Under the pieces are notes generated by a model that was not told the origin of the DNA, did not search any database, and was given only the letters and a program-made list of their open reading frames with translations. A stretch of DNA of 54,732 nt from an uncultured Candidatus Melainabacteria bacterium (GTDB taxonomy: Bacteria > Cyanobacteriota > Vampirovibrionia > Gastranaerophilales > Gastranaerophilaceae), in contig CAKVND010000006.1 in assembly GCA_934777245.1 (NCBI GenBank), positions 1 through 54,732 on the forward strand. The letters are read 5' to 3'. Both the position numbers and the translations under genes were made by a program. Position 1 is the first letter of the stretch; the number at the start of each line of letters is the position of its first letter. Below are positions 41,736-48,538 of this stretch, piece by piece.

Positions 41736-41814
41736 TTTGGTATGCTTGCCAAATGACCAATGCAACACAAACGATTTATACCTTTTAAATTCAATTGATA
41801 CACAATGCATAAAA

Positions 41815-42114
41815 CTATAGCAAGCAACAAATTTCTTGATAATTAGATAAAACTCTTAAAATACAAACGGTTTTATTTTCTATATTGTAAACAATTAAAT
41901 ATCTTTGTTTGATTTGAAGAAAACGAACATTTTTATAAGTAAAGCCTTTTCGAATACAACCCAATTGTGGAAAAGAACAAATATTATCAAAAGAAACATA
42001 AAAACTGTTTAATAAGCTATAAGCAGCTTGCGAATTGTCTTTGGCAATATAATCTGCAATTTTTTCCATATCCTCCAAAGCTTTACTTTTAATTTGAAGT
42101 TTTAGTTTATTCAT
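41815..42114 (-). CDS. RelE/ParE-superfamily toxin
   Basis: A 99-residue protein of the ParE/RelE fold, expected to inhibit gyrase (ParE) or cleave mRNA (RelE). Family features: LQIKSKALEDMEKIADYIA, the helix pair, FPQLGCIRKGF, and the C-terminal strand YLIVYNIENKTVCILRVL. It overlaps the upstream antitoxin gene by 8 nt (TATGAATAA), the standard antitoxin-toxin order. ParE versus RelE activity is not decidable; the helical hairpin and partner favour ParE. Confidence 0.85.
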   Translation of the reverse strand: MNKLKLQIKSKALEDMEKIADYIAKDNSQAAYSLLNSFYVSFDNICSFPQLGCIRKGFTYKNVRFLQIKQRYLIVYNIENKTVCILRVLSNYQEICCLL

Positions 42115-42346
42115 ATTTCTTCAACAAATTTTTCATTGTAGAATGACCTTCAAATACATTTGTATCGTTTAAACCTTCCTCGATATCTCTGTTTAATCTA
42201 TCAATAACTTCCTGAGAAATAGGTTTTTCTTTTGAAATTAACAATCTCAATGCTTCTCTTATAACTTCACTAACAGAATTGTACAAACCGGTTGCAACTT
42301 TATCATTTACAAATTGCTCTAAAGCTGGTGTTAAAGATACGTTCAT
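42107..42346 (-). CDS. ParD-family ribbon-helix-helix antitoxin
   Basis: A 79-residue antitoxin and autorepressor. The N-terminal ribbon MNVSLTPALEQFVNDKVATG and helices YNSVSEVIREALRLL match the CopG/ParD DNA-binding fold; the C-terminal half should wrap the toxin. The start is ATG 42346 with AGAGGTGAATT upstream. Own promoter at 42380-42408. A complete two-gene type II module with no sign of decay, located between two tRNA genes. Confidence 0.87.
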   Translation of the reverse strand: MNVSLTPALEQFVNDKVATGLYNSVSEVIREALRLLISKEKPISQEVIDRLNRDIEEGLNDTNVFEGHSTMKNLLKKYE

Positions 42347-42379
42347 AATTCACCTCTTTGATTAACAAATTATGTTTTC

Positions 42380-42408
42380 ATTATAACAAACATTGACATA
42401 GATTTCAA
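42380..42408 (-). promoter_or_regulatory. Promoter of the ParDE-type operon
   Basis: On the minus strand TTGAAA, 17-nt spacer, TATAAT. Confidence 0.7.
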
Positions 42409-42485
42409 TTTTACAACAAAGTAATATGTAGGTTTGACACACTTGCTCAACAATAAAAAAAACAACTTTAAATCCTACATAACCA

Positions 42486-42512
42486 ATAAAAAACCCACCT
42501 ATTGGTGGGTTT
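42486..42512 (-). terminator. Terminator downstream of tRNA-Ser
   Basis: Stem AAACCCACC / GGTGGGTTT with 4-nt loop; on the minus strand it is followed by TTTTTATT, directly after the tRNA. Confidence 0.8.
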
Positions 42513-42518
42513 AAATTC

Positions 42519-42607
42519 GGAGACGGTGGGATTCGAACCCACGATACAGGTTGCCCCATATAACACCTTAGCAGGGTGCCGCCTTCAGCCGACTCGGCCA
42601 CGTCTCC
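42519..42607 (-). tRNA. tRNA-Ser (GCT)
   Basis: An 89-nt class II tRNA on the minus strand: acceptor GGAGACG/CGTCTCC, anticodon loop CTGCTAA (anticodon GCT), a long variable arm and T-loop TTCGAAT. CCA is not encoded. An 89-codon open frame across it is a shadow. Confidence 0.95.
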
Positions 42608-42672
42608 ATAACGGTAAAACCATAATAACATAAACTTTTTATTTTTGGAAGTACTTTATTTATTTTTATTAT

Positions 42673-44655
42673 TTACACCATTTCTCTTAACTTTTTAAGC
42701 TTATCTCTGATTTCCGCCGCGCGTTCAAAATCAAGAATCTTAGCAGCCTTATGCATATCTTTTTCCAATTTATTGATAAGTTTAGGTAAATCTTTTTTAT
42801 CAATACCCAAATCAACCATTTCTTCCGCAACAATATCTTCAAAATCTCTATAGCTTGCAACTAGAGAAAGTAAATTGTTTTCAATCGGTTTTTTAATAGT
42901 CTGTGGAATAATTCCGAACTTTTTGTTATGCGCAAGTTGAATCTCTCTTCTGCGATTTGTTTCATCAATTGCTTTTTGCATAGAATCTGTTATTTTATCA
43001 GCATACATAATAACTTCACCGCAAGCGTTACGAGCAGCACGACCAATTGTCTGAATTAAACTTGTTTCTGAACGCAAAAATCCTTCTTTATCCGCGTCCA
43101 TAATTGCCACAAGTGAAACTTCCGGAATATCCAAACCTTCTCTAAGCAAGTTTACGCCAATCAAAACATCAAATTCTCCGAGTCTTAAATCTCTCAAGAT
43201 TTCGACACGTTCGATTGATTTAATTCCGCTATGCAAATATCTTACTCGAATACCTTCTTGCAAGAAAAAGTCGCATAAATCTTCCGCCATGCGCTTCGTA
43301 AGAGTTGTAATCAAAACTCTTTCTTCTTTTTTAGCGCGTTTTTCAATTTCAATTTTCAAATCTCCGATTTGTGTTTCGATTGGGCGAACGCTGATTTTTG
43401 GATCAACCAACCCTGTCGGACGAATAATTTGTTCAACCATTTGTTCAGAAGTTTTCTTTTCAAAATCCCCTGGAGTTGCGGAAATATAAATTTTTTGTCC
43501 GACTTTTGCAAAAAATTCTTCACTCTTAAGAGGTCTGTTATCCTTCGCACAAGGCAATCTAAACCCAAAATCAACAAGTGTTTTTTTGCGCGCCGCATCA
43601 CCGTGGTACATCCCGTTAAGCTGTGGAAGCGTAACGTGAGATTCATCAATTACTGTTAAAAAATCTGTTTGGAAATAATCTAAAAGCGTTGCCGGAGCTG
43701 AACCTACAGGACGGCGTTCAATAATACGCGAATAATTTTCAATTCCTGAACAATACCCCATCTCCTTAATCATCTCAATATCGTATTTAACTCTCTGTTG
43801 GAGTCGTTGAGATTCTAAAATCTTATTTTCACTTTCTAATTCAACTACACGATTTTTTAGTTCTGTTTTAATCATTGAAATCGTTTCGTCTTCATTTTCA
43901 TCATAAGCGATATAATGCACAGCCGGATAAATCATTACAGACTCAGGTACTTCGATAATTTCACCGGTCAAATTATCAATCTTAACTATTTTTTCGATTT
44001 CATCACCAAAGAAATAAATTCTTGTAATAATTTTTTCATAAGCCGGCATAATTTCTAAAATATCGCCTCTTGCTCTAAATGTTGAACGCTCCAAAACAAG
44101 GTCATTTCTTGTGTATTGCGTCATTACAAGATGTTTAATTAAATCGCCTCTATCTAAAGTATCGCCGACTTTAATCTGAATTGTGCCTTTAAAATAACTT
44201 TCAGGCAAACCCAAACCATAAATACAACTTACGGAAGCAACAATTATGACATCATTTCTTTCGTAAAGACTTCGAGTTGTATTGTGACGAAGCCTGTCTA
44301 TTTCTTCATTTATACTTGCAGATTTTTCAATATAAGTATCTGTGCGTGGAATGTAGGCTTCAGGTTGATAATAATCGTAATATGAAATAAAATATTCAAC
44401 CGCATTGTTTGGAAAAAGCTCTTTAAACTCGTTATAAAGCTGTGCCGCTAGAGTTTTATTGTGTGCAATAATAAGGGTCGGTTTTTGGATTTCTTGAATT
44501 ACGTTTGCAATAGTGAATGTTTTACCCGAACCTGTAATACCGAGAAGCGTTTGCGCATCGTCGCCTTCTTTAAGTCCTTCTACAAGTTCTTCAATCGCCT
44601 TTGGCTGGTCACCTGACGGCTTATATTTCGATACCAGTTCAAATTTTCTTTCCAT
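42673..44655 (-). CDS. uvrB: Excinuclease ABC subunit B
   Basis: Damage-verifying helicase of nucleotide excision repair, cytoplasmic. The 660-residue protein has Walker A GITGSGKT, the beta-hairpin region [26 protein letters not shown], helicase motifs [11 protein letters not shown] and QTIGRAARN, and a C-terminal UVR domain (about 620-655) that binds UvrC. The start ATG lies 6 nt after an extended -10 box, so the mRNA is probably leaderless. No uvrA is adjacent. Confidence 0.97.
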   Translation of the reverse strand: MERKFELVSKYKPSGDQPKAIEELVEGLKEGDDAQTLLGITGSGKTFTIANVIQEIQKPTLIIAHNKTLAAQLYNEFKELFPNNAVEYFISYYDYYQPEAYIPRTDTYIEKSASINEEIDRLRHNTTRSLYERNDVIIVASVSCIYGLGLPESYFKGTIQIKVGDTLDRGDLIKHLVMTQYTRNDLVLERSTFRARGDILEIMPAYEKIITRIYFFGDEIEKIVKIDNLTGEIIEVPESVMIYPAVHYIAYDENEDETISMIKTELKNRVVELESENKILESQRLQQRVKYDIEMIKEMGYCSGIENYSRIIERRPVGSAPATLLDYFQTDFLTVIDESHVTLPQLNGMYHGDAARKKTLVDFGFRLPCAKDNRPLKSEEFFAKVGQKIYISATPGDFEKKTSEQMVEQIIRPTGLVDPKISVRPIETQIGDLKIEIEKRAKKEERVLITTLTKRMAEDLCDFFLQEGIRVRYLHSGIKSIERVEILRDLRLGEFDVLIGVNLLREGLDIPEVSLVAIMDADKEGFLRSETSLIQTIGRAARNACGEVIMYADKITDSMQKAIDETNRRREIQLAHNKKFGIIPQTIKKPIENNLLSLVASYRDFEDIVAEEMVDLGIDKKDLPKLINKLEKDMHKAAKILDFERAAEIRDKLKKLREMV

Positions 44656-44661
44656 AAAAAC

Positions 44662-44670
44662 ATTATAGCA
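44662..44670 (-). promoter_or_regulatory. Extended -10 promoter of uvrB (leaderless)
   Basis: TGC-TATAAT on the minus strand; the hexamer ends 6 nt before ATG 44655. No good -35, consistent with an extended -10. Confidence 0.65.
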
Positions 44671-44693
44671 CTTATAAAAAATGAAGAAAAAAG

Positions 44694-44722
44694 TTGAATA
44701 TTCACTAATTATAGTTTATAAT
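44694..44722 (+). promoter_or_regulatory. Promoter of the antisense RNA
   Basis: TTGAAT, exact 17-nt spacer, TATAAT. TSS is expected at about 44729. No ORF with a ribosome site follows before the terminator at 44775-44810. Confidence 0.8.
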
Positions 44723-44725
44723 AAA

Positions 44726-44763
44726 AACACAGAGTGGTAGTTTGCGAAGCTACCAAATACTCT
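44726..44763 (-). terminator. Terminator of the small hydrophobic peptide mRNA
   Basis: On the minus strand the stems AGAGT/ACTCT and GGTAG/CTACC stack, followed by GTGTTTTTATT. It ends exactly at the antisense promoter. Confidence 0.75.
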
Positions 44764-44810
44764 TGAAGAAGTCTAACGGCTCCTAGCCTTTCGGTTGAGA
44801 GCCGTTTTTT
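44729..44810 (+). ncRNA. Candidate antitoxin antisense RNA
   Basis: About 82 nt from a consensus promoter to an intrinsic terminator (AACGGCTC / GAGCCGTT stem plus T6, 44775-44810), with a 5' hairpin GGTAG...CTACC. It is the exact complement of the 3' end of the small-peptide mRNA, covering its last codons and 3' UTR. This is the layout of type I antitoxins such as RatA and SR4. Expression is inferred. Confidence 0.7.
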
Positions 44811-44863
44811 AATACAAATAAAATCATAAAGATTAATAATAAGCTTATATTGAATTTATCCAT
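44783..44863 (-). CDS. 26-residue hydrophobic peptide, candidate type I toxin
   Basis: ATG 44863 with a strong AAAGGAG site 8 nt upstream; stop TAG at 44783. The peptide has a charged start (MDKF), a single hydrophobic helix (residues about 6-18, SLLLIFMILFVL) and a polar basic tail (KNGSQPKG), as in Fst/TxpA/BsrG-type pore-forming toxins. The predicted mRNA (about 44956 to 44721) has a long structured 5' UTR containing GAACCAGCT / AGTTGGTTC, a feature of type I toxin messages. It has no recognised sequence family; function is inferred from architecture. Confidence 0.65.
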   Translation of the reverse strand: MDKFNISLLLIFMILFVLKNGSQPKG

Positions 44864-44962
44864 ATTGACTCTCCTTTCTAGCGAGAACCAACTCGAAGTC
44901 TAATACAAATGTGTTAGCTGGTTCTGTTTCGAAAAGAGCATTCTTTACTCTGTGTAAAAATT

Positions 44963-44971
44963 AGTATATCA
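44963..44971 (-). promoter_or_regulatory. Extended -10 promoter of the peptide mRNA
   Basis: TGA-TATACT on the minus strand, about 100 nt upstream of the peptide ATG; weak -35. The predicted transcript begins near ACACAGAGT, the same word with which the antisense RNA begins. Confidence 0.5.
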
Positions 44972-45139
44972 TAAATCTTTTTTAAAATATTATTCTCCAA
45001 CCCGACTTTTTCTGTGCTATAATAAACCTGCCAGACGAAATTTTGTAAAAAAATGTAAAAATTTCACACAGAACGCGCAAAATTAATTGTTCACGCGTTA
45101 TAAATAAATAGCATACATGTATGAAGGAGAAATAGCCGA

Positions 45140-46039
45140 ATGATAAGACCGCTTGGTGCAAGCGTACAAACTTTTAAAGCCGACACGAGAACAAAAGATT
45201 CAAAGACAGGCGAATACAAAGACCCTCTAATGCAATGGCCTCTTCGCGGAGCCGCATTTACAAACGAAGTCGGAGAAGCTTTAAGACCAGTTATTGGCGG
45301 ATACGCCACATTAAGCTGGGCTCCTGCTCTTTTATACATAGGTGCAGATGTTTATGACAAATACAAAAATGACCAAACTGAATACAGCCCTGATTCAAGA
45401 CGTTGCTTAAAACAAGCTGTTTTTCAGGGTATGGCAAGTGTATTCTTACCTTTAATCGCTGTTAAAGCAGGTCAAAATATTTTTGCTCAAGCCGGTAAAC
45501 TTACGGAAGAAAAAATCGGCATAAATGCAAAAGAAAAAGTTGCAAAAACTGCAGAACAATTTATTGCTAACGGAAAAATGAACGCATTCAACGGCAAAGA
45601 TGCTGAGTGTATTAAAGAATTTTCAGATATTGTAGCGAACGCAATGGACTATGATAATAAAAAAACTTCGCCAAAAAATATTTTCAAAATTTTCAGACTT
45701 GATTCGAAAGAAAAAATACAAAATTATTCTGAAAAAACAATAAAAGATTTAATTGAATTAAAAAATAAATTATTAAACCCAACAGACGATTTCAAAAAAG
45801 ATAAATGGTTCAAAGCCTACGAAGCAGACCTAAAAGCAGGACAAACTTCTAATGTTGCAGTAAAAAGCGTTTTAACCAAATTCCAACAAAGTAAAATGCT
45901 TAAAGGCAAATTTATAAAAACTTTGGGCGGGTTTGCTGCTTTAGGCGTTGCGATTAAACCTATAGACCATTTTGTAGAAGAAGTACTTATCGGCAAATAT
46001 GTAGGGCCTGAAATCGATAAAATAAATCGAAATAAATAA
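45140..46039 (+). CDS. Lineage-specific membrane protein with TFKAD-type N-terminal tag
   Basis: A 299-residue protein of no recognised family. The start MIRPLGASVQTFKAD includes the recurring F-K-A tag (12-14). Hydrophobic segments at about 53-68 (YATLSWAPALLYIGADV), 94-106 (GMASVFLPLIAVKAG) and 262-276 (TLGGFAALGVAIKP) suggest two or three membrane-associated helices around a helical, Lys-rich central domain. ATG follows GAAGGAGA. It is monocistronic. The 44811-45139 gap upstream holds the type I toxin locus and an AT-rich promoter region. Confidence 0.6.
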   Translation: MIRPLGASVQTFKADTRTKDSKTGEYKDPLMQWPLRGAAFTNEVGEALRPVIGGYATLSWAPALLYIGADVYDKYKNDQTEYSPDSRRCLKQAVFQGMASVFLPLIAVKAGQNIFAQAGKLTEEKIGINAKEKVAKTAEQFIANGKMNAFNGKDAECIKEFSDIVANAMDYDNKKTSPKNIFKIFRLDSKEKIQNYSEKTIKDLIELKNKLLNPTDDFKKDKWFKAYEADLKAGQTSNVAVKSVLTKFQQSKMLKGKFIKTLGGFAALGVAIKPIDHFVEEVLIGKYVGPEIDKINRNK

Positions 46040-46082
46040 TCCTTAAGAATTACTACTTTAGCAGATTAAGAAGAATAGAGAC

Positions 46083-46258
46083 AAATGCTAAAATATATAT
46101 GTAAGTCGAAGGCAGCTAGTGAATTGTCGGATTTCGACTAAAAAAATGATTAGGCATTGTGTGTGTGTTCGGCTTACTTCTTTAGTATCCAAATCTTTTC
46201 TTCATAATATTAGCCTTGCTCCTTTTGTCTCTCTTCCGAAAGGGGCTTTCTGTTGTAT
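46083..46258 (+). ncRNA. Candidate small RNA with diverged shared motif
   Basis: Starts after AATATATATGTAAGT (46092-46106), the third occurrence of the shared upstream motif. A hairpin AGTCGAA...TTTCGACT follows, then a U/C-rich 3' part with TTGCTCCTTTTGTCTCTC that could pair with AAAAGGAG-type ribosome sites, and a weak GAAAG/CTTTC hairpin near 46239-46252. On the minus strand only a 7-codon ORF with a good ribosome site is seen. Transcription is inferred. Confidence 0.4.
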
Positions 46259-46289
46259 TAAGAATTTATACAATAAAGCCAAATAAAAA

Positions 46290-46323
46290 TTTAGGCACGG
46301 TTCTTGAATGAACCGCGCCTAAA
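46290..46323. terminator. Bidirectional terminator after rubrerythrin
   Basis: Stem TTTAGGCACGGTTC / GAACCGCGCCTAAA, one mismatch, 6-nt loop; minus-strand U-run follows (TTTTTATT), just downstream of the rubrerythrin stop codon. Confidence 0.85.
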
Positions 46324-46341
46324 AAACTTTATTTTAACAAA

Positions 46342-46887
46342 CTATTTAGCAAAATATCTTGCCAATAAACCATCAAAACCACGACCGTGACGAGCTTCGT
46401 CTTTTGCCATTTCGTGAACTGTATCATGAACAGCATCAAGACCTAATTCTTTTGCGCGTTTTGCAAGTTTCATTTTACCGTCACAAGCGCCAAATTCAGC
46501 TTCTGCTCTTAGTTCTAAATTCTTTTTAGTTGAAGAAGTTACAACTTCGCCTAACAATTCTGCAAATCTTGAAGCGTGGTCAGCTTCTTCAAATGCATAT
46601 CTTTTGTAAGCTTCTGCAATTTCAGGATAACCTTCTCTATCAGCTTGTCTTGCCATTGCTAAATACATACCTACTTCTGTGCATTCACCAACAAAGTTTG
46701 CTCTTAAACCCTCAAGAATCTCTGCGTCAACATCTTTTGCAACGCCAATTCTATGTTCGTCAGCGTAGTTTTTGTTACCTTCTTCCATCGCTGTGAAAGC
46801 AGATTTAGCAGCGCCACAAACCGGACATTTTTCCGGAGCTTCGCCTTCTGCTGTATAACCACATACTGAACATACAAATTTTGTCAT
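46342..46887 (-). CDS. Reverse-type rubrerythrin (N-terminal rubredoxin domain)
   Basis: A 181-residue peroxide-reducing di-iron protein of anaerobes, cytoplasmic. The rubredoxin domain is N-terminal (Cys6, Cys9, Cys21, Cys24: CSVCGY...CPVCGA), opposite to classical rubrerythrin. The ferritin-like domain follows, with di-iron ligands in [26 protein letters not shown] and [10 protein letters not shown]. Start ATG 46887 follows GAAAGGAATAAA. Its 5' UTR includes a GTGTTCA/TGAACAC hairpin. It indicates an anaerobe that meets transient oxygen. Confidence 0.93.
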   Translation of the reverse strand: MTKFVCSVCGYTAEGEAPEKCPVCGAAKSAFTAMEEGNKNYADEHRIGVAKDVDAEILEGLRANFVGECTEVGMYLAMARQADREGYPEIAEAYKRYAFEEADHASRFAELLGEVVTSSTKKNLELRAEAEFGACDGKMKLAKRAKELGLDAVHDTVHEMAKDEARHGRGFDGLLARYFAK

Positions 46888-46967
46888 AATTTTATTCCTT
46901 TCTTTTATTGTCGTGTTCAATAAAAATCGCTGAACACAACCTACTTTTATTTCTTTCAACAAAGTTG

Positions 46968-46996
46968 ATTATAGCATGTTGCAATACCTAGTTCAA
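46968..46996 (-). promoter_or_regulatory. Promoter of rubrerythrin
   Basis: On the minus strand TTGAAC, 17-nt spacer, TATAAT. No clear PerR or Fur box was recognised around it. Confidence 0.65.
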
Positions 46997-47065
46997 TTGT
47001 AATTACAACATTTTTTTGAATAATATGATATAATTAAAAAAGAATAAGAAGCGAGGAATTTTTGC

Positions 47066-47833
47066 ATGCTAAAAAAAGGTTTTACTTTACAAGAATTATT
47101 AATAACAATGGCAATTGTGGGTGTCGTAGCAACTTTAGTAATACCTCAACTATCGAACATGATACCTGATAGAAATAAAACTATGTATATGAAAGCATAT
47201 AATACATTAATGAACGAAACCGCGGATATTATCAGCGATAGCAGTTTGTTTCCAAACGATGCATTTAATGGAGAAGAATATGAAATATTTGGCTTAGGTT
47301 CCCATGATAGACCACAAGTTGCTCCATATTCTACAGATGAGCATTGCGAAAATGCAACAAAATTTCCGGCAATTCTTTCTCACAGATTAAATATAAAGGG
47401 TGAAGCTACATATCCAAGCAATACAACTGCAAACTTCGTAACTAATGATGGTATAAATTGGTCTTTTGATGCAGAAATAGTAGACATTTATAAAAACACG
47501 CAAGATGGTTATAAAATCAATGTTACAATTAATGTTGACCCTTCTGATAGTAATGCATCACACAATTGTGTATACAGCAAGACTTGCACAAAACCAAATC
47601 AATTCAAATTCGAAATTGATAATGACGGGGGAGTTCGTGCTGCAGACGCTTTAGGAATTGCTTATCTTCAAAAATCAACAGATATGCATAGTGCAATAGA
47701 AGATAGAAGTTTAGCTAGCGATATATTCGACGAAGATGTAAACAAAATGTATACAAAATTGAATAAAAATAATAAAACCACAGAAGATACAACAAAAGAT
47801 ACAACACAAGATACGACAAATACAACAAAATAA
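47066..47833 (+). CDS. Type IV pilin-like protein with Thr/Asp-rich repeat tail
   Basis: A 255-residue prepilin with signal MLKKG|FTLQELLITMAIVGV (Glu at +5) and assembly helix. The globular part contains a Cys pair (CVYSKTC) and FEIDNDGGVRAADALG, similar to the calcium-loop region of pseudopilins. The C-terminus is a short repeat of TTKDTTQDTTNTT, probably disordered and possibly surface-exposed. ATG follows GAGG. It ends 2 nt before the Crp/Fnr gene, so the two are likely co-transcribed. Confidence 0.83.
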   Translation: MLKKGFTLQELLITMAIVGVVATLVIPQLSNMIPDRNKTMYMKAYNTLMNETADIISDSSLFPNDAFNGEEYEIFGLGSHDRPQVAPYSTDEHCENATKFPAILSHRLNIKGEATYPSNTTANFVTNDGINWSFDAEIVDIYKNTQDGYKINVTINVDPSDSNASHNCVYSKTCTKPNQFKFEIDNDGGVRAADALGIAYLQKSTDMHSAIEDRSLASDIFDEDVNKMYTKLNKNNKTTEDTTKDTTQDTTNTTK

Positions 47834-47835
47834 AA

Positions 47836-48507
47836 ATGGAACGCTTAGAAAATTATTATAATCAAATTAAAAATTCACCTGTGTTTTTCGGCATGACCGA
47901 TGACGAACTAAAAGGCTTATTAGAATGCTTTCATGCCAGAATTAAGAAATATGAAAAAGAAGAAATGGTAATTCGTCAAGGCGATATTATTTCTAATATT
48001 TATCTTATACTTGAAGGTGGAGTGAATATTGAAAAAGATTCGTATTGGGGAAGAAGAATTATTATTTCTCGTCTTGGCAAAAACGATAATTTGGCGCTTT
48101 CTTTTGTCGGTTCAAAAAATGTAGAATCAAGCGTTGACGCAATAACAGTTGAAAAAACTTTGATTCTGATTTTAAGTTACGAAAAATGTACTTCTATGTG
48201 CCAAAATGCTTGCACACGTCACAAAGTCTTAATTAACAACCTGTTTCAAATTCTTTCTAAAGAAAATATTGAACTTATTCAAAAGATTGAAAATGTTTCG
48301 CAAAAAAGCATTCGCGATAAAATTTTAACTTATTTGTCAAATGAAGCACAAAAAAATCATTCAAATAAATTTACAATAAAATTCAATCGCCAAGATTTGG
48401 CTGATTATTTGAATGTCGATAGAAGTGCGATGAGCTTTGAACTTTCAAAGCTACAAAAAGAAGGCTTAATTAAATACAACAAGAACCAATTTGAGCTCTT
48501 ATCTTGA
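47836..48507 (+). CDS. Crp/Fnr-family transcription regulator
   Basis: A 223-residue protein with an N-terminal cyclic-nucleotide-binding-type beta-roll (about 15-120: VIRQGDIISNIYLILEGGVNI) and a C-terminal winged helix-turn-helix (about 150-220: FNRQDLADYLNVDRSAMSFEL). A cysteine/histidine cluster CTSMCQNACTRH (about 119-130) lies at the start of the dimerisation helix, in a position common in clostridial Crp-like proteins. The arginine/glutamate pair for cAMP is not obvious, so the ligand may be something else. It starts 2 nt after the pilin gene without its own ribosome site, so translational coupling is likely. Confidence 0.85.
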   Translation: MERLENYYNQIKNSPVFFGMTDDELKGLLECFHARIKKYEKEEMVIRQGDIISNIYLILEGGVNIEKDSYWGRRIIISRLGKNDNLALSFVGSKNVESSVDAITVEKTLILILSYEKCTSMCQNACTRHKVLINNLFQILSKENIELIQKIENVSQKSIRDKILTYLSNEAQKNHSNKFTIKFNRQDLADYLNVDRSAMSFELSKLQKEGLIKYNKNQFELLS

Positions 48508-48538
48508 TTTCGCACTTATAGCATGATAATTTGAAGCT

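Noticed and set aside
42362..42631. 89-codon open frame on the minus strand
   Set aside because: It lies across tRNA-Ser and its terminator and has no independent support.
46180..46225. A second type I toxin peptide on the minus strand
   Set aside because: A good ribosome site precedes ATG, but the frame is only 7 codons, with no hydrophobic segment.
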